Below are positions 10,787-22,000 of a stretch of 64,000 nt of DNA, piece after piece. The DNA is taken from NCBI GenBank assembly GCA_947169245.1, contig CAMVPA010000002.1:62001-126000 (forward strand). The letters run 5' to 3'. The DNA comes from an uncultured Prevotellaceae bacterium. GTDB taxonomy: Bacteria > Bacteroidota > Bacteroidia > Bacteroidales > Bacteroidaceae. Numbering within the stretch: position 1 is the first letter of the stretch; each line of letters begins with the position of its first letter. The position numbers were made by a program, and so were the translations under genes. The notes under the pieces were generated by a model, which made no database searches, was not told the origin of the DNA, and saw only the letters and a program-made list of their open reading frames with translations.

Positions 10787-13700
10787 ATGATTATACGAAG
10801 ACGCCTCGTCCTGCTCTGCTGCAGCACCTTACTCTGTGTAGCAACCCATGCCCTGACAGGACAGTACATCCCCTCCGACCGTTTCTCCAGCGGTCTCATC
10901 AACGCCATGTGCCAGGACCGCTACGGCTATATGTGGATAGCCACGGAGAACGGACTGAACAAGTTCGACGGCTACCGTTTCACCACCTACTACCACCATA
11001 ACGGCGACAGCACGTCGCTGGGCAGCAACATCGTGACCAGCCTCTATCAGGACAAGCAGGGACAGCTCTGGATAGGCACACGTACCGGTCTCTTCCGCTA
11101 CAACTACGAGAGCGACGACTTCACCCGCTTCCCCACCACCGAGGAGAACGAGCCGCGCGTGACGGTCATCCTCGAACGCAAGAACGGCGAATTCCTGGCC
11201 GGCACGTCGGGACGTGGACTCTGGACGCTCAACGGCAGTACCCTCAGCAAGATTCCTGAGGGCTACTCCTCGAGCGGCGGCAAGTGGTACTACAACCAGA
11301 TGATGGAGGACAGCCGCGGCCGTTTCTGGAAATGCGGCTACGGCAACGAGGTGACGATGATGGACGACCGCGGCGTACACCAGTACTTCGTCGACCAGAG
11401 CGTAGGCATCGCCGTACGCATCGTCGAGTTCGGCGACGAGATACTCATCATCGGCCTGCACGGCATCAGCAGCTGCCACAACGGACAGTGCTCGCGCTCC
11501 GACATCGACCTGTCGGCTCTCGGCAGCGGCAACTTCGTCATGTGCTGTGCCTTCATGGACCACTCGGGCAACATCTACATCGGCACCCGCGGCGACGGTC
11601 TGTTCCGTCTGAAGAAGGGCAGCCGCAAGGTGGAACGTGTGGAGTGTACCCTCCAAGGCATGGACCTGAACACCGCCAAGATATGGAGCATCGGCGAAGA
11701 CCGCCACGGCAACATCTGGCTCGGCTGCCAGTCGAAGGGACTGGTCATCCTGCCCAGTCAGGAACCGCAGTTCGCCGCCTGGAGCTTCTCAGCCCAGCAT
11801 TACTTCATCAGCTCGACCATCACGTCGGTCTGCCAGGGTGACGACGGCATCACCTGGTGCACCGTTCAGGGCAGCGGCGTCTTCGGCTTCGACAAGACGG
11901 GACGCATCGTGGCCAGACCCACCGCTCCGACAGCTGCCGAATACATCTTCCGCAGTCAACGCGGACAATACTGGCTGGCCACCGACGAGGCGCTCTACAG
12001 CTACGACCCCGTCAGCGGGCGCTACCAGCAACAGGTGGCACTGGTGGCCGACAGGGTCAACGCCATCGTCGACGATAACGAGGGAAACATCTACATCTCC
12101 ACGTTCTCGCGAGGATTCACCATCTACGACCCCGTGACACACGCCCTCAAGAGGCTCGACGCTGCCGACCCCGAAACACCCAAGGGACGGCTCTGCAACA
12201 ACTGGGTCATGGCCATGATGCGCGACCGCAGCGGACACATCTGGCTTGCCACGTCGTCGGGCGTCTCCTGCTACGACCCCGTCACCGCCAGTTTCCGCGC
12301 ACTGGGTTTCGACCGCCTCATGGACGGCATGATCTGCTTCTCGCTCTGCGAGACACGACAGGGCGACGTCCTCATAGGTACCGACCAGGGCGTCTACAGC
12401 TATACGCCGGGACTGGCGACGACGGCACCGTTCCCCGACGACAGCGTGCGCATCGGCTCGACCAACGCGAACAGCGCCAGCCTCGCCGACAAGACCATCG
12501 CCTACATCACCGAGTCGAAGAATGGCGACCTATGGTTTGCCACATCACAGGGCATCTGGCAGTACGACACGAAGAAAAAGCTGTTCATCGGGCACGTCAA
12601 CGGCAATGGTCTCACCGCCAAGGAGTATGTCTGCGGCGTAGGCATGAATACCAACGACGATGTGGTCTACTTCGTCAACAACGACGGTCTTACCGTCTTC
12701 CGGCCTTCCGAGGTCACGGGCAGCCATAAGCAGCTGCCAGACGTCAGCCTCACGGCCTTCGCCATCGCCGGCAATGCCGTCAGTCCGCTGGCCGACCACT
12801 TCACCGTCGCCTATCTCGACAACACCATCAGCCTGGAGTTCTCGCTGCTCGACTTCAACAACCCCAGCAACATCATCTACGAGTACCGTATCAACGAAGA
12901 GAAATGGATTCAGAATAACGAAGGACAGAACGCCATACAGCTGAGCCACCTGCAGCCCGGCACCTATAAGATAGAGGTACGCGCGTTGGCTGCTGGCATC
13001 CACTCGCCCACCAAGACCATCACCGTCGTCGTGACGCCCCCCTGGTGGCGCTCCACCCTGGCCCACGCCATCTATTTCATCGGGCTCATAGGGCTCATAG
13101 GACTCATAGGACTCATGTACCGCCGTCGCACCCACCAGCAGATGGACGAGGAGAAGATGAAGTTCCTCATCAACGCCACTCACGACATCCGCTCGCCGCT
13201 GACGCTCATCATGGGCGCCATCGCAAAATTGAAGAACTCAAAAGTTGAAGAGTTGAAGTCCAGTGAAGAACTTCAATCTTTCAGTTCTTCAATCTTCCAA
13301 CCCTCCGTAGACGCCATCGACCGCAACGCCAACCGCCTGCTGGTGCTCGTCAACCAGATACTCGACGAACGGCGCATCGACAAGAACCAGATGCAGCTGC
13401 ACTGCCATGAGACGAACCTCGTGGAGTACATCGGCAACATCTGCAAGCTCTACCAGTTCAACGCCAACCAGCGTAACATCACCTTCACCTTCGAGCACGA
13501 CAAGGACCACGTGCTGGCATGGGTAGACCGCGTACAGTTCGACAAGGTCGTCTCCAACCTCCTCTCCAACGCCTTCAAGTACACCTTCGACGGCGGCGAG
13601 GTGAAAGTCGTGCTGCGCGAACAGGAGAAGACCATCGAGATACAGGTCGTCGACAACGGACTGGGATTCAAGGGCGACGAGGCCGACAAGCTCTTCGAGC

Positions 13701-14788
13701 GCTTCTACCAGGGCAGCAACTCCGCCAGCCTCGGCATGCAGGGCACGGGCATCGGCCTGAACCTCTGTCGCGCCATCACACAGATGCACGGCGGACGCAT
13801 CAAGGCCCAGAACCGCACCGACGGCCAGCAGGGTGCAACTTTCATCGTCACCATCCCGAAGGGCAATGCCCACCTGCAACCCGAACAGATTGTCAGCGAC
13901 GAGCCCTCGCGCGAAGTGCTCTCGAAAGGCAAGACGATGTCGGGACACTTCTTCCACATCCTGATTGCCGATGACGACCGCGAGATTGCCGACTACATCA
14001 TCGGCGAGCTGGGCGACCGCTACAAGTTCGACTACGCCCCCAACGGCAAGGAGGCGCTGAAGATGCTGCTCACGGCCAACACCCAACACCCATCACCCAA
14101 CACCCAACACCCATCACCCAACACCCAACACCCGTCACCCAACACCCTTCCTTACGACCTCGTCATCAGCGACGTCATGATGCCCGAGATGGACGGTCTG
14201 CAGCTGCTGCGCCGCATCAAGGACAACCCAACCATCTCACAGCTGCCCGTCATCATGCTCACCTCGAAGGCCGAGGTGGAGTACAAGCTCGAGGGTCTGA
14301 AGTCGGGCGCCGACGCCTACATCGCCAAGCCCTTCGACATGGAGGAGCTGCACATACAAATCGACAACCTCATCGACAGCGTGCGCCGTCTGCGCGGTAA
14401 GTTCAGCGGCGCCGTCAGCCAGGAGGAGCGTGTCGAGAACATCGAGGTGAAGGGCAACGATGAGGCACTCATGGAGCGTATCATGAAGTCGGTCAACGCC
14501 AACATGTCGAACCCCAACTACACCGTCGACACGATGGCCGAGGACGTCGGCATCAGCCGCGCCCAGCTGCACCGTAAGATGAAGGAGATGACCGGCATCG
14601 CTACGGGTAAGTTCCTGCGTAACCTGCGCATGGAGCAGGCAGCACGCCTGCTACGTGAGGGTAAGATCAACGTGGCACAGATTGCTGACCGCGTCGGCTA
14701 CGCCGACCAGGCCCACTTCTCCACCGCCTTCAAGAGCCACTTCGGACAGTCGCCCTCGGAATACGCCGAGACGCACCGCGAAGAATAA
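10787..14788 (+). CDS. Hybrid two-component system regulator HTCS1 (xylan sensor/activator candidate)
   Basis: 1333 aa. The start at 10787 is chosen because 'MIIRRRLVLLCCSTLLCVATHA' is a signal/anchor and the promoter box lies just upstream; the longer frame from 10637 would cross that box. Order: periplasmic two-component propeller repeats (about 27-680; 'GYMWIATENGLNKFDGYRF', 'GQLWIGTRTGLFRY'), Y_Y_Y domain (about 690-755), one membrane helix built on GLI repeats (about 758-778), HisKA with H799 in 'NATHDIRSPL', HATPase ('NLLSNAFKYT', 'DNGLGF', 'GTGIGLNLC'), receiver with phospho-acceptor D1129 in 'VISDVMMPEMDG', and AraC-type HTH (about 1225-1333). The family senses oligosaccharides and activates polysaccharide loci; XynR of Prevotella bryantii is a xylan example. 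Two stretches look like in-frame DNA insertions: 13228-13293 (between the DHp helices) and 14078-14147 (inside the receiver). Confidence 0.95.
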   Translation: MIIRRRLVLLCCSTLLCVATHALTGQYIPSDRFSSGLINAMCQDRYGYMWIATENGLNKFDGYRFTTYYHHNGDSTSLGSNIVTSLYQDKQGQLWIGTRTGLFRYNYESDDFTRFPTTEENEPRVTVILERKNGEFLAGTSGRGLWTLNGSTLSKIPEGYSSSGGKWYYNQMMEDSRGRFWKCGYGNEVTMMDDRGVHQYFVDQSVGIAVRIVEFGDEILIIGLHGISSCHNGQCSRSDIDLSALGSGNFVMCCAFMDHSGNIYIGTRGDGLFRLKKGSRKVERVECTLQGMDLNTAKIWSIGEDRHGNIWLGCQSKGLVILPSQEPQFAAWSFSAQHYFISSTITSVCQGDDGITWCTVQGSGVFGFDKTGRIVARPTAPTAAEYIFRSQRGQYWLATDEALYSYDPVSGRYQQQVALVADRVNAIVDDNEGNIYISTFSRGFTIYDPVTHALKRLDAADPETPKGRLCNNWVMAMMRDRSGHIWLATSSGVSCYDPVTASFRALGFDRLMDGMICFSLCETRQGDVLIGTDQGVYSYTPGLATTAPFPDDSVRIGSTNANSASLADKTIAYITESKNGDLWFATSQGIWQYDTKKKLFIGHVNGNGLTAKEYVCGVGMNTNDDVVYFVNNDGLTVFRPSEVTGSHKQLPDVSLTAFAIAGNAVSPLADHFTVAYLDNTISLEFSLLDFNNPSNIIYEYRINEEKWIQNNEGQNAIQLSHLQPGTYKIEVRALAAGIHSPTKTITVVVTPPWWRSTLAHAIYFIGLIGLIGLIGLMYRRRTHQQMDEEKMKFLINATHDIRSPLTLIMGAIAKLKNSKVEELKSSEELQSFSSSIFQPSVDAIDRNANRLLVLVNQILDERRIDKNQMQLHCHETNLVEYIGNICKLYQFNANQRNITFTFEHDKDHVLAWVDRVQFDKVVSNLLSNAFKYTFDGGEVKVVLREQEKTIEIQVVDNGLGFKGDEADKLFERFYQGSNSASLGMQGTGIGLNLCRAITQMHGGRIKAQNRTDGQQGATFIVTIPKGNAHLQPEQIVSDEPSREVLSKGKTMSGHFFHILIADDDREIADYIIGELGDRYKFDYAPNGKEALKMLLTANTQHPSPNTQHPSPNTQHPSPNTLPYDLVISDVMMPEMDGLQLLRRIKDNPTISQLPVIMLTSKAEVEYKLEGLKSGADAYIAKPFDMEELHIQIDNLIDSVRRLRGKFSGAVSQEERVENIEVKGNDEALMERIMKSVNANMSNPNYTVDTMAEDVGISRAQLHRKMKEMTGIATGKFLRNLRMEQAARLLREGKINVAQIADRVGYADQAHFSTAFKSHFGQSPSEYAETHREE
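13082..13117 (+). repeat. 9-bp tandem repeat coding the membrane helix of HTCS1
   Basis: Four 9-bp units, GGGCTCATA twice then GGACTCATA and GGACTCATG, encode GLI-GLI-GLI-GLM in the single transmembrane segment. HTCS2 has an independent 9-bp repeat at the matching place (38611-38637), so the helix could change length by whole turns through repeat slippage. Confidence 0.85.
13228..13293 (+). repeat. Inverted-repeat insertion in the HTCS1 dimerisation domain
   Basis: ATTGAAGAACT (13228-13238) and AGTTCTTCAAT (13283-13293) are perfect 11-bp inverted repeats. They enclose further TTGAAG/CTTCAA copies. The stretch encodes a Lys/Glu/Ser-rich segment ('KNSKVEELKSSEELQSFSSS') just after the phospho-acceptor helix. 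It is about seven residues longer than the equivalent in HTCS2, and its base composition differs from the GC-rich flanks. Confidence 0.6.
14078..14147 (+). repeat. Coding heptad repeat (10 units) in the HTCS1 receiver domain
   Basis: Ten 7-bp units (AACACCC, ATCACCC, GTCACCC) give an NTQHPSP-type peptide repeat between 'EALKMLLTA' and 'YDLVISDVMMPEMDG'. In HTCS2 the same place holds only 'SATDDNR', so the tract lengthens a loop preceding the phospho-acceptor strand. Four units of the same family occur in the GH10 gene on the opposite strand (5581-5608). Confidence 0.9.
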
Positions 14789-14803
14789 GCACTCCTTTTC
14801 GGA

Positions 14804-14950
14804 TTCTACGGCGGCCCCGGAGATTTCTGCGGCGGCCCCGGAGACTTCTGCGGCGGCCCCGGAGATTTCTGCGGCGGCCTCCCAGACTTCTGCGGCGGCC
14901 CCGGAGATTTCTGCGGCGGCCCCGGAGACTTCTGCGGCGGCCCCGGAGGC
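14804..14950. repeat. 21-bp GC-rich tandem repeat, seven units
   Basis: Seven consecutive copies of TTCTGCGGCGGCCCCGGAGA plus T or C start 16 bp after the HTCS1 stop, with few substitutions. Because the unit is a multiple of three, both strands stay open and give Ala-rich hypothetical peptides, but no start site or promoter supports a gene. Function unknown. Confidence 0.9.
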
Positions 14951-14986
14951 TTCTTTCGAGCGTATGTTGCGATTCAATCGTAACGC

Positions 14987-15058
14987 AACAAACGAACCCG
15001 CACGCACAACAACAAACGAACCCGCACGCACAACAACAAACGAACCCGCACGCGCATG
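14987..15058. repeat. 24-bp tandem repeat, three units
   Basis: Three copies of AACAAACGAACCCGCACGCA plus CAAC lie directly after the 21-bp array, the last diverging at its end. Downstream at 15071-15092 the 10-mer CCGGCCGGTT occurs twice. Nothing gene-like is seen between 14789 and 15224; the interval is repeats plus the hairpin at 15142-15200. Confidence 0.85.
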
Positions 15059-15141
15059 CAGACCACAGCGCCGGCCGGTTCTCCCGGCCGGTTCAAAAGG
15101 CGGTCCCGCGCGCGCATACAGATAGGGAAACACGGAAAAGG

Positions 15142-15200
15142 CCCTCACTTATAGCACTTCCTGCACCCAAGGCAGGTGCAGGAAGTGCAATAAGTGAGGG
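15142..15200 (-). terminator. Very long hairpin at the end of the esterase operon
   Basis: A 26-bp arm at 15142-15167 pairs with 15175-15200 with a single mismatch and a 7-nt loop. Leftward, in the direction of the operon ending at 15225, the hairpin is followed by CCTTTTCC, a weak U-run; rightward it is followed by A's. Termination of the minus-strand operon is the likeliest role. The stem is far longer than usual and could also be a palindromic repeat remnant or protection against antisense read-through from HTCS1. Confidence 0.65.
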
Positions 15201-15224
15201 TAAAAAACGGGTTAGACAACTATA

Positions 15225-17009
15225 CTACCTAACCACGACCTGACGACCGTCGATGATGTAAAGTCCGGGCTTCAGACTCTCTCTCGACAGGCGACGGCCG
15301 CTGAGGTCGAAGCATCCGCTCTTGCGGGGTGTTGACTCAGTGTCGGGCTGACTAAGAATGTCGTGGATGCCTGTGGTGACATACGACTTGGCCTGGAGCG
15401 AGGTCTGTCCCAGCACGAAGTCGGCGTTCTTCGCCGCATCAGCGTAGTAGACGATGACGTAGTTACCCGCCTCGGCAATGTCGAACTCGAAGGTCTGCTG
15501 GGCGACGCCCGTGAACTTATTGGCCGTGTTGTTGCCGATGTTGACGGTGGGCGTATAGGTCTGCGAAGCCACCTCCTGACCGTCAGCGCCCTCGATGGCG
15601 ACGGTGACGGGCGAGAACTCTGGCTGGTTCCAGTTGCACACCTTGTACTTCAGGACATAGTGTCCGGGGTGCAGCGTCAGACAGGAGCGTCCATTCTTCT
15701 CACCGAACTTTGCCCACGCGTTCTTGGCCTTGGTCGTGGCGTTCTGCACCAGCAACCCATACTCGAAAGCCTTGGTGGAGTTCGTAAAGCGCAGGATGCG
15801 ATTGCCACTGGTGAACGAGAGTCCGCCGCCCACACGCTTGGTCGAGCCATTGCTCACGTACCAGTTCTGGGGCACAATGCCTTCAGCCTTGTACGCCGTC
15901 GTGTAGAAATTGTAGGTGGTGGTGGTGTAGGCTACGTTGTTGACCAGGCATGTGGCTTCGCCCGTCTTGCCATTGCTGTCGGTAACCACCGCGCGCAGGT
16001 TGTGCTTGCCGCTGGCGGGGGCTGTCACTGTGGCCTGATAGGGGGTGGCCGACAGAGACTCTAACAGCGTCTTGCCGTCGTAGAGTTCCACCTTGTCCAC
16101 CGTGCCGACGGCGGCTTTGGCAGTGGCCTTCACGGTGATGTCGGGGAAGGACTCTTCTCCCTTCGGAGCGAAGCAGAGGTTCGTGGTCTCGCCGGCAGGT
16201 GCCGTGATCTTTGCCTGCGGCTGATTCAGAACGAAGCGCTTGCAGAAGTTCCAGATGAGATGCCGGTTCAGATCCATGGGCCAATGGCCACCGTTGTTAT
16301 AGGAGTAGAGCCACACCTCGCCGCCGTTGGCACCGCCCGTCCACTTCTCCAGGTCACCGTTGTACCAGCTGCTGCTGATAGGTTTATAACCAGTCGTCTT
16401 GCTGTACTTGGTGTGCTTGTCGTGCTTGGCGTAGTTCTCAATATAGGCATGAATGCCATATTTCTCGTAGCCGAACACATCGTCGCCATAGGCAATACAC
16501 TCCAGCAGGTTGACAGGCTTCTTGCAGTTGTTCCAGGGCGACTCCGAGAACTGGATGCCGCTGGTGGGGGCGAAAGCCGCAATCTTGTCCTGCATGTTGG
16601 CAATGCAGTGGTGGATGAGCATGGAGCCCATGGAGAAACCCGACCAGTAGACACGGTCCCTGTCGATGTCGAACTTCGCCGCCATCTCGTCGATGGCCTT
16701 GATGACGAAGTTCTGGTCCTTCGTGCCGCCGGTATCCCATGTACTTCCGTCACTGCGCAGATAGGTAATGACAAACTTGGCGGTGTCGATGATCTCGTAC
16801 ATCTTGTCGGAGTCATACTGGTATTCAGGGCTCTGATTCATGCCGTGAGTAACGATGAACAGCGGCATCTTTTCCTGCATCTTGGTAGGCGTGAAGACCA
16901 CCATATTACGGGTCTGGCCGTTCACTTTGATGTCAATGGACTGCTTCTTGTAGGCTGAAGCCTGCAAGAAAGCAGTCATGATGAGTAACAAAAATAACGA
17001 ACGTTTCAT
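15225..17009 (-). CDS. Secreted CE1/PHB-depolymerase-type esterase with Ig-like and C-terminal accessory domains
   Basis: 594 aa with a signal peptide (1-19). The alpha/beta-hydrolase domain (about 22-275) is of the poly(3-hydroxybutyrate)-depolymerase/feruloyl esterase type: oxyanion region 'FIVTHGMNQS', Ser elbow 'GFSMGS' (S126) and probable catalytic His in 'NNGGHWPMD'. A bacterial Ig-like domain (about 278-375) is followed by a beta-sandwich resembling a carbohydrate-binding module (about 380-560). The end is a 'FDLSGRRL...GLYIIDGRQ' tail. In a xylan locus this is most simply an acetyl or feruloyl esterase working outside the cell; the exact ester is not predictable. It is the last gene of the operon, six bases after the stop of the CE6-CE1 gene. 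Confidence 0.85.
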   Translation of the reverse strand: MKRSLFLLLIMTAFLQASAYKKQSIDIKVNGQTRNMVVFTPTKMQEKMPLFIVTHGMNQSPEYQYDSDKMYEIIDTAKFVITYLRSDGSTWDTGGTKDQNFVIKAIDEMAAKFDIDRDRVYWSGFSMGSMLIHHCIANMQDKIAAFAPTSGIQFSESPWNNCKKPVNLLECIAYGDDVFGYEKYGIHAYIENYAKHDKHTKYSKTTGYKPISSSWYNGDLEKWTGGANGGEVWLYSYNNGGHWPMDLNRHLIWNFCKRFVLNQPQAKITAPAGETTNLCFAPKGEESFPDITVKATAKAAVGTVDKVELYDGKTLLESLSATPYQATVTAPASGKHNLRAVVTDSNGKTGEATCLVNNVAYTTTTYNFYTTAYKAEGIVPQNWYVSNGSTKRVGGGLSFTSGNRILRFTNSTKAFEYGLLVQNATTKAKNAWAKFGEKNGRSCLTLHPGHYVLKYKVCNWNQPEFSPVTVAIEGADGQEVASQTYTPTVNIGNNTANKFTGVAQQTFEFDIAEAGNYVIVYYADAAKNADFVLGQTSLQAKSYVTTGIHDILSQPDTESTPRKSGCFDLSGRRLSRESLKPGLYIIDGRQVVVR

Positions 17010-17015
17010 GTCTGG

Positions 17016-19091
<2,076 letters not shown>

Positions 19092-22000
19092 TTATTTAAA
19101 TTGCCAGTAGTCGAGGCGCACGTCGCCCTGTGTCTTGTCGAAGCAGAGATAGAGGTCATGAACGCCAGTGGCCCCCTTAACCTTGCCGGTAAAGGCCTTG
19201 TACTTCTCAACAGAGCCAGTGCTGCCGATGACAGCCGTACCGATAACAGGTCCCTCCTGACTGTCGAGGCGCAGGGTGACGGTAGCTGTGCCGGCAGCGG
19301 CGGCGGTGATGGCAAATGACTTGGCACCCTTGCTGCCGAAGTCGACGCCGCGCAGACGGATGTACTCACCGTCGTCAAGGTCGAAGATGTACATATTGCG
19401 CTTACCCGTCGATTCAGGCATATCCTTGACGACACCAGTATTCTCAATACCCATCTTAGCCGACTTCAAGCCGAAGCCCCAGGCCATGGTCTCAGCCTCG
19501 ACGCGGCGGTAGGGGTTCAGCCACTGCAGCTGCTTCATGGGCTGTTGGTCCAGCCAGTAGGGAATCTCCTGAATGGTGCCGTCGATATTATAGGTAATCT
19601 CCTGTGCCGACACCGAGCGGCGCTCGTGGTGCTGGAAGGTCTCAAGGTGCATCAGGTCGTAGTTCTGTCCGAAGACATACGAATGTCCTTTGAAGTCGCA
19701 GATACCAGGGTGGTTACCGCGGTCGCGCTCCGTCGGGCGCATGATGTAGCCCATCTCCGTCCAGGGACCTGTGGGCGAGTCGCTCATGGCATAGCCCAGA
19801 GCCTCAGGACAGCAGGTGGTGGCGTAGGCGAGGTAGTACCCACCCCCTTCCCCTCCCGAACGGGAGGGGCGTTTAGAATCCTTTGACGATTTAGAGTTAT
19901 CAGGCTCCCCTCCTGCACGGGAGGGGTTGGGGGTGGGTCTTTTATAAATCCACGGTCCCTCCTGATAGTGCTGAATGGCCCAGTTGGCTTTCTGGCTCCA
20001 AGGCACACGGAGGTTGATCTTGGCGCCCTCCTCCTTGACAGGACGCATCACGCCATCCTGCTGATTGAGCACGCAGATGTCGCCACTGGTAGAGATCATA
20101 TCCTCGTTGAGCTTGACATAGTAGACATGGGGGTTGCCCCAGTACATGTAGGCCTGACCGTCGTCGTCGATGAACACCGAGGGGTCGATGTCGTCCCAGT
20201 GCTCCTTCTGCCATACCAGCGGTTTGCCGAGCGGGTCTTTGAAGGGGCCGTAGGGCGAGTCGGCCACGAGCACGCCGATGCCATGGCCGTGCAGCGGGGC
20301 ATAGAGGTAGTACTTGCCGTTGCGCTCGACGGTCTGGATGGCCCAGGCGCCGTTCTCACGGCTGCGCCACGAGAACTCCTTCAGCGAAGCCACAGCACCA
20401 TGCTCCGTCCAGTTCACCATGTCGGTGGTCGACCACAGCAGCCAATCGTACATGAAGAAGCCGGCAGAGTTGCGCTCATTCGGATCGGGAATATCCTCAG
20501 GCGAGGCGTCGTGCGACGTATATAAGAACAAGGTGTCGCCCATGACCAACGGCGAGGGGTCTGCGGTGTACTTGGTCTGGAACAGCGGCATGTTGACTTG
20601 CTCCAGTCCCTGCATCTCCCACCAGTCGAAGTTGAAGAGCTTCGGACCCTTGCGACCTTTGAAGACGAAGTAGAGGTCGGTAGTCTTCGGCAGGTCGAGT
20701 CCGGCAATGGTACGCTTAGGCGAATTGAGGTCGGTAATGGTCGAGTAGTCCAGGTCGAGGTTCAGCGTCTGCCACTGTTCCCAACCGCCAGTGCCAGGCA
20801 CATTGAGGGTACCGAGGAGGCGACCGCCGAGGCTGTCAAGGCGAATCTCAATCTGACCGCCACGCAGGCCGCTGGCCACACGGGCCTTAAACGTGCGGGG
20901 AACCTTATTGCCAAAGCTTACGTTTTGCAGCTTGATGTAGTCGCCGTTGTGGATGTCGCTGACGTAGACCTGCAATCCGTTGCCAATGCCCTCCATTTCC
21001 TGCTGCTCGGTCTTCACGCCCTTTGAGAAGGCCATCGTCTCGGCCTCCACACGGCGGTAGGGGTCGAACGTAGCGATGGGCTTCACACCCTCGTCGGTGG
21101 GCAGGATAGTCGGGAACGAGCCGTCGGCATTGTACTTGAACTCCTCAACAGCCACGCTACGGCCAAAGCCGCCGCCACCGGGCAGCTTGCCCGTGTGGTA
21201 GAAGAAGTAGCTGTGGCCCTTGAAGTCGGCCACACCACAATGGTTCGTGAACGACCCGGTGTCAGACAACGGCATGATCTCGCCGGCATAGGTCCAAGGA
21301 CCTGTGGGGTGCGGGGCCGTGCTGTAGCTGATATGCTCGGGCACGCCGCCGGCAGCGTAGAGGAGGTAGTACCCACCCCCAGTCCCTCCCGTGCGGGAGG
21401 GGCGTTTAGAATCCTTTGACGATTTAGAGTTCCCAGACTCCCCTCCCGCACGGGAGGGGGTGGGGGTGGGTCTTTTCATCAGCCACGGACCCTCGGTGTA
21501 CGAGTCCTTATACTTCTTACCACGCTCGCGCTTGTTCATGGCGGGTGAGCCGAAGGCCTCCTCGGTCATGTCGAGACGGCCCAGTTCACCGCTGTACGAG
21601 ATCATATCCTCGTTCAGCTTCAGGTAGTAGCACTGGGGATTACCCCACATGAGCCACGCCTGACCATCGTCATCGATCATCACCGTGGGGTCGATATGGT
21701 CCCACGAACCGTTCTCGAACAGCGGCTTTCCGAGGGCATCGCGGAACGGTCCTGTGGGCGAGTCGCTGACGGCGACGCCGATGGCCATGCCCTTCGACAG
21801 CTTGCTGTGGGCACAGATATACCAATAGAACTTACCGTTACGCTCGATGGTCTGCGAGGCCCAGGCACGGTCGTCAGCCCAGGAGAAGCTCTCCAGAGCC
21901 AGCGGCGAACCATGGTCCTGCCAGTTCACCATGTCGTCGGTCGAGTAGACGCGCCACTCCTGCATCCAGAAGAAGTCGGCGTTGTCCTCGTCATGGCCGG

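Noticed and set aside
14804..15058. CRISPR-like array
   Set aside because: Units are directly adjacent with no unique spacers, and no cas genes are present.
14655..15125. Plus-strand Ala/Pro/Thr-rich frame through the 21-bp and 24-bp repeats (and its minus-strand counterpart 14651-15148)
   Set aside because: Openness follows from repeat units divisible by three. The frame overlaps the end of HTCS1, and no promoter or start context was found.
19838..21471. Insertion sequence or MITE with a transposase
   Set aside because: No target duplication or transposase is visible and the 101-bp unit is coding in frame, so it is treated as a palindromic coding repeat.
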